This document shows, piece by piece, positions 1 through 8,485 of a stretch of 37,619 bases of DNA. The stretch is from the NCBI GenBank assembly GCA_045119835.1, contig JBGVED010000085.1, forward strand, positions 1 through 37,619, given 5' to 3'. Positions within the stretch are counted from its first letter, which is position 1. Every line of letters begins with the position of its first letter. The notes under the pieces are model-generated. The model did no database searches, was not told where the DNA came from, and saw only the letters and a program-made list of their open reading frames with translations. The position numbers were made by a program, and so were the translations under genes. This DNA is from CALVUJ01 sp045119835 (GTDB lineage Bacteria; Bacillota_I; Bacilli_A; RFN20; DUOF01).

Positions 1-968
1 TCATCATTTAAACTTACATCTTCTAATAAAGTAGGCTCTAATGTTCCATTTGTTATTTTTCCTCCAAAAGCTAATTTCTCTTTGTCTATTAAAGATATTA
101 ATCTATTTAAACTTTTTTCATTAATAACATGCGTAAATTCATCATCGAGAATTCCGTTTGTGTAGTAGAATTCTTGAATATATTTCATCGCATACTTAAT
201 AAAGTCTCTTTTTATATCGCTATGAACAAGAATATAATCAGGTGCTACACAAGTTTGACCAGCATTTAAATATTTACCCCATACTACTCTTTTAGCACTT
301 TTTTCTATATTTGCTGTTTTATCTATAATGCAAGGAGATTTCCCTCCTAACTCTAATGTCATTGGTGTTAAGTATTTAGCTTGTTTTTCCATAAGTTCTT
401 TGGCTACAGCGGTAGATCCAGTATAAAAAATATAATCGAATTTTAAATCAAATAATTTATCCATATTTTCTTTTGTGTTTTCCATAAGATAAATATACTC
501 TTTATCAAAAACATTTAATATTTTTTCAATAACACTAGTAACTCTTGGAGTATTTCTAGAGCTTTTTATAAATGCTGTATTTCCCGCTGCAATTGACCCT
601 ATTAAAGGCATCATTGTTAATTGAAAAGGATAGTTCCAAGGTGAAACAATTAAAACATTTCCATATGGTTCATTAATTATATATCCACGTGACGGAAAAT
701 TTATAATTGATGTTTTAACTTTTTTCTTTTTAGATAAACCTTTTAAGTGTTTAATAAAATAATTTATTTCTTTAATAACCAGCCCAACTTCAGTAGAGTA
801 AACATCAAACTCACACTTATTATAATCTTCTTTAAACGCTTTTACTAAATCTTCCAAGTTTTCATAAATACTTGTTTTTAATTTTTTTAAAGCATTTATT
901 CTAAAGTTTATGTTTAGCGTATTTCCTTTTTTAAAGAAATCTTTTTGTTTTTGTAAAATCCTCTCCAT
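1..968 (-). CDS. Aldehyde dehydrogenase, class 3-like (partial, 3' end outside window)
   Basis: NAD(P)-dependent aldehyde dehydrogenase that oxidises aldehydes to acids. The start is the ATG at 966-968, eight bases after an AGGAGG site; the reading frame stays open to base 1, so the C-terminal part is missing. About 322 residues are visible. They carry the family landmarks: the SPWNYPFQ stretch of the cofactor-binding fold, the general-base glutamate in LELGGKSP (Glu206) and the nucleophile in NAGQTC (Cys240). The Glu-to-Cys spacing and the short N-terminus match the class 3 / fatty-aldehyde type. It is the last visible gene of a minus-strand operon with the isomerase (12-base gap) and the acetyltransferase. 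The substrate cannot be told from sequence. Family assignment is firm. Confidence 0.93.
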   Translation of the reverse strand, partial: MERILQKQKDFFKKGNTLNINFRINALKKLKTSIYENLEDLVKAFKEDYNKCEFDVYSTEVGLVIKEINYFIKHLKGLSKKKKVKTSIINFPSRGYIINEPYGNVLIVSPWNYPFQLTMMPLIGSIAAGNTAFIKSSRNTPRVTSVIEKILNVFDKEYIYLMENTKENMDKLFDLKFDYIFYTGSTAVAKELMEKQAKYLTPMTLELGGKSPCIIDKTANIEKSAKRVVWGKYLNAGQTCVAPDYILVHSDIKRDFIKYAMKYIQEFYYTNGILDDEFTHVINEKSLNRLISLIDKEKLAFGGKITNGTLEPTLLEDVSLND

Positions 969-980
969 CTTGTATACCTC

Positions 981-1766
981 CTAACTATTTTTATAATTCA
1001 TTATTTTTTCTTCTAACTGACAAGCTTGTTTATAGCATTCCTTTAATGTTTCTTCTGCACTAATATTTCCTTTTTTTGCATGCATCAATAACTCATAATC
1101 TAGACTAACTTCATTACAATTAGCTAGTCCTTTTGCTAGAGTATCCCAATCAATATTTCCAAATTTATTTAATGTATGTAAATCATCTAAACCATCATTA
1201 TCATGCAAATGAAGACAAATTAATTTATCTTGATACTTTTTTAGATAATTAAAATGGCTATCAAAACAATTGTTGTGTCCTGAATCATAGCAGAACCTTA
1301 AATATTTATTATCTATTTTTTCAAACACTTTGACAAACAAATCTTGATAATCTATATTTTCAATCGCTAATGGAACATTCAATTTTTCACAAACTTCTAA
1401 AATTCTTTCTAACCTCTTTATACCTATTTCACTAAACTCTTCTTTAAGGTGAACTACTACACATTTAAATCCGTATTTTTTGGCAATTTTTAAATCTTTT
1501 ATTAAATTTTTCTCTAATCTTTTTCCTTTTTTATTATCAAAAAAGAATTCTTTTAATTCGTTATCGTTATAACTCATGTGCAAACTTGAAAGTTTTAAGC
1601 CTACTTTTTTAAATATTTTAACTTGTTTTCTTATTGAACCATTTTGCTTGTTTAAACTTTTATCAGCATTTGTAATAACACAATCAAAACCTGCAGCTTT
1701 GATCATTTTTGCTCTTTTTTTATAATCTATTTTATATCCAAAATAAAAACTTATCCCTTTATCCAT
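981..1766 (-). CDS. Sugar phosphate isomerase/epimerase family protein (xylose isomerase-like TIM barrel)
   Basis: 261 residues, a usual length for this family. The ATG at 1766 follows a GGAG site by about ten bases. The protein has the alternating strand-helix pattern of an AP-endonuclease-2/xylose-isomerase TIM barrel. Likely metal ligands lie at strand ends: His in VVHL, Glu in AIENID, Asp and His in CYDSGH, and His residues in HLHDNDG. The family isomerises or epimerises sugars or sugar phosphates, or acts on inositol derivatives, but nothing here fixes the substrate. Its TAG stop abuts the ribosome binding site of the aldehyde dehydrogenase and it lies 14 bases after the acetyltransferase, so the three are probably co-transcribed. 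Assignment to the superfamily is good; the specific activity is unknown. Confidence 0.85.
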   Translation of the reverse strand: MDKGISFYFGYKIDYKKRAKMIKAAGFDCVITNADKSLNKQNGSIRKQVKIFKKVGLKLSSLHMSYNDNELKEFFFDNKKGKRLEKNLIKDLKIAKKYGFKCVVVHLKEEFSEIGIKRLERILEVCEKLNVPLAIENIDYQDLFVKVFEKIDNKYLRFCYDSGHNNCFDSHFNYLKKYQDKLICLHLHDNDGLDDLHTLNKFGNIDWDTLAKGLANCNEVSLDYELLMHAKKGNISAEETLKECYKQACQLEEKIMNYKNS

Positions 1767-1780
1767 TTTAAATTTTCTCC

Positions 1781-2257
1781 TTAATACACATAATAAATTT
1801 GACAGGCTGCTTTATCATAATCATCCATTTCAACTTTATATTTTTTTGCTCCCATTTTTTCATAAAAAATTTGTGCCTTCTTATTATAATAGTTACAACA
1901 ATTATATAACTTTTTATTTTTACTTTTGGCAATATCGACAAACTTTTTTCCAATTCCTTTGCCTTGATAATTTATATCTACCGCTAAATCATTTATTACC
2001 AAATCATATCCTTCTAACGAATTATGAAAAGGTTCTCCTAAAATCATATATCCGACTATTCCATTATTTTCTTTACAAATATAAATTTCTTGATTTTTAT
2101 CTAAAATTAATTTCTTGAATTTTTCCTCTCTTTTTTCATAATCGTAATTATCTATTAAATAGTCATCATAAATGCCTCTATATGTGCTTTCCCAAACTCT
2201 TTTCTTTAGATAGCTAAGATTTTTAGCATCCTTTATACTAGCAAGTATTATCTCCAT
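1781..2257 (-). CDS. GNAT family N-acetyltransferase
   Basis: Transfers an acetyl group from acetyl-CoA to an amine; the acceptor is not known. I place the start at the ATG at 2257 because AGAGAGGTGAG lies just before it; an ATG 30 bases upstream is in frame but lacks a ribosome binding site. The 158-residue protein shows the GNAT order: an N-terminal strand-helix region, the VINDLAVDINYQGKGIGKKF block with the pyrophosphate-binding Q-x-x-G-x-G loop, and a C-terminal FYEKMGAKKY motif typical of the family. It is the first gene of the three-gene minus-strand operon and faces the MscS gene's terminator upstream. Confidence 0.9.
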   Translation of the reverse strand: MEIILASIKDAKNLSYLKKRVWESTYRGIYDDYLIDNYDYEKREEKFKKLILDKNQEIYICKENNGIVGYMILGEPFHNSLEGYDLVINDLAVDINYQGKGIGKKFVDIAKSKNKKLYNCCNYYNKKAQIFYEKMGAKKYKVEMDDYDKAACQIYYVY

Positions 2258-2302
2258 AATTCTCACCTCTCTATTAAAGTTTATCACAACAAGAAAGAAA
2301 AC

Positions 2303-2338
2303 AAAAAAAATCTCTTAACTATTTTAACTAAGAGATTT
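2303..2338 (-). terminator. Rho-independent terminator of the mscS-like gene
   Basis: On the minus strand a 10-bp perfect stem (arms 2329-2338 and 2308-2317, AAATCTCTTA with its complement) and an 11-base loop are followed by a run of eight T (2310 down to 2303). The stop codon of the channel gene at 2324-2326 lies inside the loop. Confidence 0.85.
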
Positions 2339-3151
2339 ATTTTCTTTAATAATTTTCACTTTATTACACGCAATCTTTATATTATATTTTTCAAACTGTT
2401 TTTTTACTTCTTCTAATAAATAATAATATAAATCCCAATATTTTTTATTATCGCACCATACTTTTAGGACTACTTTAAAATAACTATCTTTATACTCTTC
2501 AATATTTATAAATGGGATTTTATCTTCTTTATACATTTTTGAGTTTTTAACACTCTCTGACAATGCCTCTTTAACATCATTTAAATTACTGTTGTAATCA
2601 ACATTAAACAACATATCTAATCTTCTTGTTTTTTTGGCTGAATAATTAATAATTGATGAATCTACCATTTTACCATTTGGAATCATAATAACTTTATTAT
2701 CTATTGTGACGATATAAGTGTAAAATGTTTTAATATCTTCAACTGTTCCACTTACCCCATTACATTCTATATAATCACCTAATTTATAGGGGCGCATTAC
2801 TAAAATTATTACTCCTCCCGCAAAATTTGATAACGATCCTTGAAGTGCTAACCCTACCCCTAAACCAGCTGAAGTTATTGCCGCTGCAATCGAAGTGGTT
2901 TCTATTCCCACATATCCTAAAAAACATATAAAAGATAGTATTTTCAAGCCTTTTTTTAACACATTTAGCAAAACTTTAGTAATAGTTTCATCTAAATTTT
3001 TCTTGCTTCTATTCAATCTTTTTTCAATAGATTTAGTGAAGCAATTAATAATTTTAAAAGTAAAAAACAAGATAATTAACGCTACTAATAATTTTATTCC
3101 TTCAGTAACTATCCATTGCTTAACATTTTCTATTAGTTCATTTATAGTCAT
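2324..3151 (-). CDS. Small-conductance mechanosensitive channel, MscS family
   Basis: 275 residues, the length of the short MscS class (E. coli MscS has 286). Channels of this family open under membrane tension and release solutes on osmotic downshock. Three hydrophobic segments are visible: about residues 15-35, 60-82, and the pore helix near 87-118, which is rich in Gly and Ala (GLGVGLALQGSLSNFAGG). The pore helix runs into the beta domain with the hallmark RPYKLGDYIE and the VTIDNKVIMIPNG segment. ATG at 3151 is preceded by AGGGGAT. The gene lies 38 bases downstream of the M60 peptidase gene, and a hairpin in that gap covers its ribosome binding site. It ends in a strong terminator. Confidence 0.95.
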   Translation of the reverse strand: MTINELIENVKQWIVTEGIKLLVALIILFFTFKIINCFTKSIEKRLNRSKKNLDETITKVLLNVLKKGLKILSFICFLGYVGIETTSIAAAITSAGLGVGLALQGSLSNFAGGVIILVMRPYKLGDYIECNGVSGTVEDIKTFYTYIVTIDNKVIMIPNGKMVDSSIINYSAKKTRRLDMLFNVDYNSNLNDVKEALSESVKNSKMYKEDKIPFINIEEYKDSYFKVVLKVWCDNKKYWDLYYYLLEEVKKQFEKYNIKIACNKVKIIKENKSLS

Positions 3152-3152
3152 G

Positions 3153-3180
3153 TTTATCCCCTATTTTAGTATGGGATAAA
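3153..3180 (-). promoter_or_regulatory. Intercistronic hairpin that pairs the ribosome binding site of the mscS-like gene
   Basis: On the minus strand UUUAUCCC (3180-3173) pairs perfectly with GGGAUAAA (3160-3153) across a 12-base loop. The second arm contains most of the GGGGAU ribosome binding site directly before the ATG at 3151. No T run follows, so it does not look like a terminator. Reduced or regulated translation of the channel is inferred. Confidence 0.5.
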
Positions 3181-3189
3181 TTTTATCTT

Positions 3190-6100
3190 CTATAATATTT
3201 CTTTTACTTTTTGTTTGAGTTTATTTAATCCTCTACGAATAGGCTTTTTATCTTTTAAATACATATATAATTGTATGGATAATATTGCTATAGAAATACT
3301 ACTTATTATTTTATACAATTCAATAAAACTCATAGAGTAAATATTTCGTTCCTCTAAATATCCATCTACTCCAATCATTTCTATTTCCATATCATTATTT
3401 ATGGCTTCTATAACGACTTTATGTTTTTTATTTTTTAAATTTTTAACCATATAAGAAGGTGTAGTTTCTTTTCCATTATTAACCACATTTATCCAATTAC
3501 TATTATCTATTTTTATTCTATAATTACTATTGTTTGCCGTGTATAAAACAAGTTCTTTTCCAACAAATTCAAACTCGACTTTGCTTCCTTTTTTTGCTAA
3601 TGAACTTACACCATTAAAATGATTGTTAATATATTCTAAATTCCATTTTCCTGTATATTGTAAGTTTGAACTATTACTAGCATAATAATTTAAATTACTA
3701 CTATTAGAACTTACACCTACTTCTATTTCGTTAATTGATGTGAAACGTTTGTTACTTGCATTAGATTTAACAACTAATTTAATATATTTTGCTTTTATAA
3801 TTTTACCAAAACTTATATTTAAAACATTTTCATTATTATCATCTTGTTTTAGCAGTTTATACTCTTTATTATCATCGCTTATATATAATTCATATTGCCC
3901 TATAGCATAATACTTATCATTGTTTGTAAAATATATATTTATACAATCAAACATTGCTGTTTTGGTAAACTTAATTATATAAACATGAGGAAATTCTGTT
4001 ATATTACTTTGCCATGCTGTATGAAAAGATGTGCTCTTATTAGAGTCATACAAATTAGTAGTTTTTGCGTCACTAACAGCATTCATGTTAACTTCAACAC
4101 TTTCTATTTCATTAATTGTATAGTTGCTATACTTATTTAAGATGAGTTCATTGTTAACATCATAAATTATTGGATATTCCTTTGCTCTATATTTTGTATT
4201 TTCATTATTTGCTGATTCACTATAAACTAAATTATTATCTACATTGATATAATTGGATTCATCTTCATATGAATATACAACACGAGCATTTCCATTACCA
4301 CCAGTATTTAAACAATACAAAGAAAATTCATAAAACTCCCCCTTTTCTAGATAAATATTGACGAAACTGTCTAAATTATTCATGTTTATTGAACCAGAAT
4401 AAGAAGTTGTATTTATCTCATATCCATTTAAAGAGAACCTTATTTTATCATCTCCATAAATAGCAAAAGTATAATTACCTGTTTTATCAACTTTTATTTT
4501 ACCTTTACTAATGGATATGTTATTACCTTGTTTAACATCATAATTAAGACCCTCAACATATTTTTTTTCAATTAAATTTTCTTCTTTTATTTCATTTAAA
4601 GCACCATCTATATTATTTTGATTTGTACTATATGTTTTTAAAAGAGGCTTCGTCCAATCGAAATCTATTTCAAAATCTAGTGTTTTTAAATATTCTTTAT
4701 TATCGTATGTTATAGAGTAGGTAATACTAAACTTATCTTTTTTGTTTGTTTTGTTATTGTAAGAATATGTTCCATTTTCATTTTGCTTTAATTTGCCATA
4801 TTTTGGCTTTGTAATTTTTTTTATTTTATAGTCTAATGTTGTAACTGTATATTTATTAAAATCAAATATATAAGTATTATCATTTAAATAATATGTTCTT
4901 CCTGTATTTATGTTTTTTACTCCATTACTATATAAATTATATAAAGGTAAATACGGCATATAATTCATATTTTTTATTGTTATTATTGTTTCTTCACTTA
5001 GATTCATTTTGCATACATTTGTTAAATAATATGTCAAATCATATCCAAATATTTTACTCGCTCTTATCGCAAATGAATCAACGTCTGTTAATAGATTTGC
5101 TTCATAACCATCTATTAATCCATTTGTGCTTTTTATAAGTTCTATAACTTTTTCTACTCCAAAAGCATGCATCAAATCTGCATACATGTATAATTGATTA
5201 GTTGAAAATTCTTCAAAGGATGTTACATTATTTGAAACATCCATTACTCTTTTAAAATTATAATAAGGATCTGTCGATATATTCCACCCACTACTTGTTG
5301 CTCCTGGCGCTTGTATTTCACTTCTTGTCGAAGCAATATCTGTATAAAGCAAGTATCCCATTACCGTTAAAACATTATTGGTAACTTCTCCTGGATTATC
5401 AAGCCCCCATTTGCCGTTAGAAAAACTTTGATGGTGATGATTAAACTCATGAAAATTACCCCAATTTCCCCCCTTCATTTGAAGGTCGTAGTTTAGTGAA
5501 CTTGTCCCCCAAGAAAGTGGCAAAATGCTGAAATTTGCTCCAACATAAGCAACAGCAGCTCCTGCAGGAACATATGAATCATAGTAATGAGTTATAGGCA
5601 TTGTATTACCTACTTTATTTAATGTATACATACTCAAACTACTCATTTTATGCCACAACTTCAAGGCGTTTATTATATCGTCGCTTTTTACATAACTTTT
5701 TGGCATTATCAAACGGACATGTGGAAGTTTAAATTCCATAATTAAGCCATCATTATCTAGCATGTCTTTATAGTCTTCTTCGCTATTTATCCCAAGTTGA
5801 AAAACCGGATTATCTACGCCACCACTTACTGTCACTTCAAAGTTATCATTAACTTTATCCGTTACATATATGTATACTGCTCCTCCTAGTGGTGTTCCTA
5901 CTTTTGTTAATGTACTAGTTAAATCAAAACTTTTTCTTATTAAAGGCATTCTATCTTTATTACCTGTTAGAAATTTATCTAGAGGAATGTTATTAGCTTC
6001 TACTTCATACCCTATTACTACACTTAGTCCTTTGTTTATTAAATTTTCATTTATCTCAATAGTTAACACTTCTCCTGCTGGTGCGTAAATGCCTAATGAA

Positions 6101-6570
6101 TGATATCTTTTAACACTCGCATTAATATACGTTTTCTTTATTATTCCTTTTGCTTGATCACTTACAGTTCCAAAAAACTGACCATCTGCTGCAACGTGCT
6201 TTTTAAGTCTATTTTCGCTAATAGCGGTTTCTATCTCATTATACATTTCGATATTTTCATTATAGATACTTTCTCTTTTACTTTGATCTGTATCAGTTAA
6301 AATATTTAAAGAACTAGGGTATTCTTCCTTACTATACAACCCAAAAGTTTGAGGTAACACTCTTTCTACTTCACCTACAACCTTATAACTATCGTTAGTT
6401 ACTACTTCCATTAAATCCTCATTAACTTGAGCTTTTGCTAGACTTGATTCTGTTCTCATTAACTTAGAAAAATCGAATTTAAAACAAACTAATAGCAAAC
6501 ACACTATTAGCAAATAACACAAACTCTTAATAATAGTATTTTTAGATTTTCCTAGAATCCTTCTTATCAT
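3190..6570 (-). CDS. Membrane-anchored M60 family metallopeptidase (mucinase/enhancin type) with PA14-like and F5/8C-like domains
   Basis: Probable surface protease that cleaves mucin-type O-glycoproteins. I choose the third in-frame ATG (6570) because GGGGA lies 7-8 bases before it; ATGs at 6588 and 6576 are also in frame. The 1126 residues contain, in order: an N-terminal hydrophobic helix (about 13-31); a region leading to the gluzincin site HEFNH (374-378) with the third ligand Glu near 395 in NPGEV; a linker; a PA14-like beta domain (about 675-795) with GDDKIRFSLNG; an F5/8-type-C-like domain (about 840-970) with KAKYIKLVVKS; another beta domain (about 985-1080); and a C-terminal membrane helix (about 1082-1105) followed by a basic tail. 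The ends suggest an ectodomain held by one or both helices. It overlaps the end of the phosphatase gene by 29 bases. Confidence 0.88.
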   Translation of the reverse strand: MIRRILGKSKNTIIKSLCYLLIVCLLLVCFKFDFSKLMRTESSLAKAQVNEDLMEVVTNDSYKVVGEVERVLPQTFGLYSKEEYPSSLNILTDTDQSKRESIYNENIEMYNEIETAISENRLKKHVAADGQFFGTVSDQAKGIIKKTYINASVKRYHSLGIYAPAGEVLTIEINENLINKGLSVVIGYEVEANNIPLDKFLTGNKDRMPLIRKSFDLTSTLTKVGTPLGGAVYIYVTDKVNDNFEVTVSGGVDNPVFQLGINSEEDYKDMLDNDGLIMEFKLPHVRLIMPKSYVKSDDIINALKLWHKMSSLSMYTLNKVGNTMPITHYYDSYVPAGAAVAYVGANFSILPLSWGTSSLNYDLQMKGGNWGNFHEFNHHHQSFSNGKWGLDNPGEVTNNVLTVMGYLLYTDIASTRSEIQAPGATSSGWNISTDPYYNFKRVMDVSNNVTSFEEFSTNQLYMYADLMHAFGVEKVIELIKSTNGLIDGYEANLLTDVDSFAIRASKIFGYDLTYYLTNVCKMNLSEETIITIKNMNYMPYLPLYNLYSNGVKNINTGRTYYLNDNTYIFDFNKYTVTTLDYKIKKITKPKYGKLKQNENGTYSYNNKTNKKDKFSITYSITYDNKEYLKTLDFEIDFDWTKPLLKTYSTNQNNIDGALNEIKEENLIEKKYVEGLNYDVKQGNNISISKGKIKVDKTGNYTFAIYGDDKIRFSLNGYEINTTSYSGSINMNNLDSFVNIYLEKGEFYEFSLYCLNTGGNGNARVVYSYEDESNYINVDNNLVYSESANNENTKYRAKEYPIIYDVNNELILNKYSNYTINEIESVEVNMNAVSDAKTTNLYDSNKSTSFHTAWQSNITEFPHVYIIKFTKTAMFDCINIYFTNNDKYYAIGQYELYISDDNKEYKLLKQDDNNENVLNISFGKIIKAKYIKLVVKSNASNKRFTSINEIEVGVSSNSSNLNYYASNSSNLQYTGKWNLEYINNHFNGVSSLAKKGSKVEFEFVGKELVLYTANNSNYRIKIDNSNWINVVNNGKETTPSYMVKNLKNKKHKVVIEAINNDMEIEMIGVDGYLEERNIYSMSFIELYKIISSISIAILSIQLYMYLKDKKPIRRGLNKLKQKVKEIL

Positions 6571-7111
6571 CAACATTTCCCCATTCATATCCTACAATTT
6601 TTGCATTATTCATATTTATTTTTCGTACATCTCCATTTGATGGTATTCCATTAAAATAGCAATAAATAGCTCTACCTATATCATTATGGGCAACTATTAA
6701 AATATTTTTACTTTTTATTTCTTCTTTTATGCTTTCTAAAAAATAATGTACTCTTTTAAAAACTTCATTTAATGGTTCTATATCATTATTATATGTTTCA
6801 TCATAATAATTCCAACATTTATCTCCATCTATACTTGAATATGGGCAACTTTCGTATTTTCCAAAATCTCTTTCTATTAGTTCATCTTTTATTACAATTT
6901 TTTTATTATGATATTTATTAATTTCATTGCATGTTTGTTTTGCTCTAATTAATGGAGAGCAATATATTAAATCTATATTTAAACTTTTATTATTTAATGC
7001 TGTTTCTTTGGCTTGTCTTAACCCTTCTTTATTTAATTCTATATCGCATCTTCCTGCTAAAAGTTTATTCAAATTGTGATTGGTTTGTCCATGTCTTACA
7101 AAATACAACAT
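6542..7111 (-). CDS. Histidine phosphatase family protein (phosphoglycerate mutase-like), copy 2
   Basis: 189 residues. The N-terminal FVRHGQT holds the phosphorylated histidine of the family; RAKQT supplies the second arginine, ERDFGKYE the acid residue and VAHND the second catalytic histidine. Members dephosphorylate small metabolites; the substrate here is unknown (alpha-ribazole phosphatase, sugar-phosphate phosphatase and similar are possible). It starts two bases after the neighbouring paralogue ends, with GAGGA in that gene's last codons, and shares with it the segment GRAIYCYFNGIP, so the pair arose by tandem duplication. Its last codons overlap the start of the M60 peptidase gene, which suggests translational coupling. 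The final residues (VDDKKDSRKI) extend past the paralogue's end. Confidence 0.9.
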   Translation of the reverse strand: MLYFVRHGQTNHNLNKLLAGRCDIELNKEGLRQAKETALNNKSLNIDLIYCSPLIRAKQTCNEINKYHNKKIVIKDELIERDFGKYESCPYSSIDGDKCWNYYDETYNNDIEPLNEVFKRVHYFLESIKEEIKSKNILIVAHNDIGRAIYCYFNGIPSNGDVRKINMNNAKIVGYEWGNVDDKKDSRKI

Positions 7112-7113
7112 TT

Positions 7114-7653
7114 TTAGTCCTCAAATTCATATTTAATAATTTTTGCATTAGGCATTTCAAAAGATAATAAATCACCACTTAAAGGAATTCCGTTGAAGTA
7201 GCAATAAATAGCTCTACCTATTCCATTATGAGCGACAATCAATACATCTTTATCTTTATATTCTTCTTTTATTTTATCTAGAAAAGCATATACTCTTCCA
7301 AATAACATTCTAGGAGTTTCCATTCCACCTTTATCATAATCTGCAAAGTAATTCCAACTTTTTTCTCTATCAATACTCGATGATACCTTTCCTTCATATT
7401 TTCCATATGTTCTTTCGATTACTTCATCTGTATAAATAACTTCTGCATTATGATACTTATTTATAGCTTCACATGTTTTTCTTGCTCTTTGCAACGGAGA
7501 GCAAAAAATCAAATCTATATTTATATCTTTTTGTCTAATCCCCTCTTCTTCAACTTGTTTTTCTCCAACTTCATTAAGAGGTGCATCTCTTCTTCCTGTT
7601 AAAATATGTCTTACATTTTCTTCTGTTTGACCATGTCTTATAAAATATAACAT
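7114..7653 (-). CDS. Histidine phosphatase family protein (phosphoglycerate mutase-like), copy 1
   Basis: 179 residues, first gene of the minus-strand unit leading to the M60 peptidase. Family motifs: MLYFIRHGQT with the nucleophilic histidine, RARKT, ERTYGKYEG and VAHNGIGRAIYCYF with the second histidine. The ATG at 7653 follows TAGGAG. It is closely related to the adjacent copy. The neighbourhood does not reveal a substrate. A promoter with a perfect TATAAT lies just upstream, in the control region shared with the divergent NAD salvage operon. Confidence 0.9.
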   Translation of the reverse strand: MLYFIRHGQTEENVRHILTGRRDAPLNEVGEKQVEEEGIRQKDINIDLIFCSPLQRARKTCEAINKYHNAEVIYTDEVIERTYGKYEGKVSSSIDREKSWNYFADYDKGGMETPRMLFGRVYAFLDKIKEEYKDKDVLIVAHNGIGRAIYCYFNGIPLSGDLLSFEMPNAKIIKYEFED

Positions 7654-7673
7654 TTATATCAACTCCTATTTAA

Positions 7674-7702
7674 ATTATATCAAAACAATTTAATTATCTT
7701 AA
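7674..7702 (-). promoter_or_regulatory. Sigma-A-type promoter for the phosphatase-M60 operon
   Basis: Minus strand: TTAAGA (7702-7697), a 17-base spacer and TATAAT (7679-7674). The -10 is perfect and the -35 matches four of six. It ends about 20 bases before the ATG at 7653. Confidence 0.6.
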
Positions 7703-7737
7703 TGATTATTGAAATTATTTTTATATCACCAAAAATA

Positions 7738-7759
7738 AAGATGTAATGTATTACATCTT
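7738..7759. promoter_or_regulatory. Perfect 10-2-10 palindrome, candidate operator between divergent operons
   Basis: AAGATGTAAT, two bases (GT), then ATTACATCTT form an uninterrupted palindrome. It lies 32 bases upstream of the -35 box of the NAD salvage promoter and 35 bases from the -35 box of the opposite operon. No gene ends here, so it is not a terminator. Binding by a dimeric regulator of NAD salvage or of both operons is inferred; I do not identify the regulator. Confidence 0.5.
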
Positions 7760-7791
7760 AACACCTGTTAGTATTTTTTTGATAAAAAGTG

Positions 7792-7819
7792 TTGCAAAAT
7801 AAAAAATATATGCTATAAT
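7792..7819 (+). promoter_or_regulatory. Promoter of the NAD salvage operon, with extended -10
   Basis: TTGCAA (7792-7797), a 16-base spacer and TATAAT (7814-7819), with TGC directly before the -10 box giving the TGn extended motif. The first gene starts 36 bases downstream, after AGAGGAGAG. Confidence 0.7.
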
Positions 7820-7855
7820 GATATTATCAAAAAGATAAAAAGAGGAGAGATTAAC

Positions 7856-8482
7856 ATGAAAGATTATTACAAAATAGCCTACATTATTGATATGGTTGAA
7901 GGATTTGTTTATGAAGGAGCTATGCATGATGAGTATATTTCTCATACCGAGGATGAACAAGTTAAATTAATTGAATCATTTCTAAGTGAAAAACAAGGAG
8001 TAGCATTAATTGGAGAATGGCATCCTGAAGATAGCGTTGAATTTCTTACTTATCCAGCACACTGTAAGATTGGCACTAGTGAAGTAGAATTTGTTGATAG
8101 CCTAAAAAAATATGAAGATAGAGCCTTGATTTATAGAAAAAATTCAACTAACGGAATATTTGCTCCTGGATTAATAGAAGATTTAGAGAAAATGAGTAAT
8201 TTAAATGAAGTTGTAATTGGTGGATGTTGTACCGATATTTGTGTACTTCACTTCGTTCTTTCTTTAAAAACTTATCTTAATCAATTAAATAAAAATGTAA
8301 AAATATTTGTCGTTGAAAGCATGACTGAAACATATGACGCTCCTAATCATAACAGAGAAGAATATAATGAACTAGCTTACAGATTGATGAAACAAAATGG
8401 TATTGAAATTGTTAAAGATTTTAAACAATTAAAAGAAAGAGAAACTCAATTGAATTTAAACAATAAAAAGAAAGGAAGATAA
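7856..8482 (+). CDS. pncA: Nicotinamidase / isochorismatase-like cysteine hydrolase
   Basis: Probably hydrolyses nicotinamide to nicotinate, the first step of the salvage route completed by the next gene. 208 residues; ATG after AGAGGAGAG. The triad of the family is visible: Asp in AYIIDMV (near residue 12), Lys in YRKNSTNG and Cys in GGCCTDICV. The metal site resembles that of nicotinamidases, with GEWHPEDS and YPAHC in place of the usual DWHP and WPPHC, so the first metal-binding Asp appears as Glu. It ends three bases before the nicotinate phosphoribosyltransferase gene. The neighbours make nicotinamidase much more likely than another cysteine hydrolase. Confidence 0.87.
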   Translation: MKDYYKIAYIIDMVEGFVYEGAMHDEYISHTEDEQVKLIESFLSEKQGVALIGEWHPEDSVEFLTYPAHCKIGTSEVEFVDSLKKYEDRALIYRKNSTNGIFAPGLIEDLEKMSNLNEVVIGGCCTDICVLHFVLSLKTYLNQLNKNVKIFVVESMTETYDAPNHNREEYNELAYRLMKQNGIEIVKDFKQLKERETQLNLNNKKKGR

Positions 8483-8485
8483 ATT

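Noticed and set aside
3895..5138. Plus-strand reading frames inside the M60 gene
   Set aside because: They are low-complexity, rich in Tyr, Ile, Leu and Ser from reverse-reading AT-rich codons, lack ribosome binding sites, and lie wholly within a well-supported gene.
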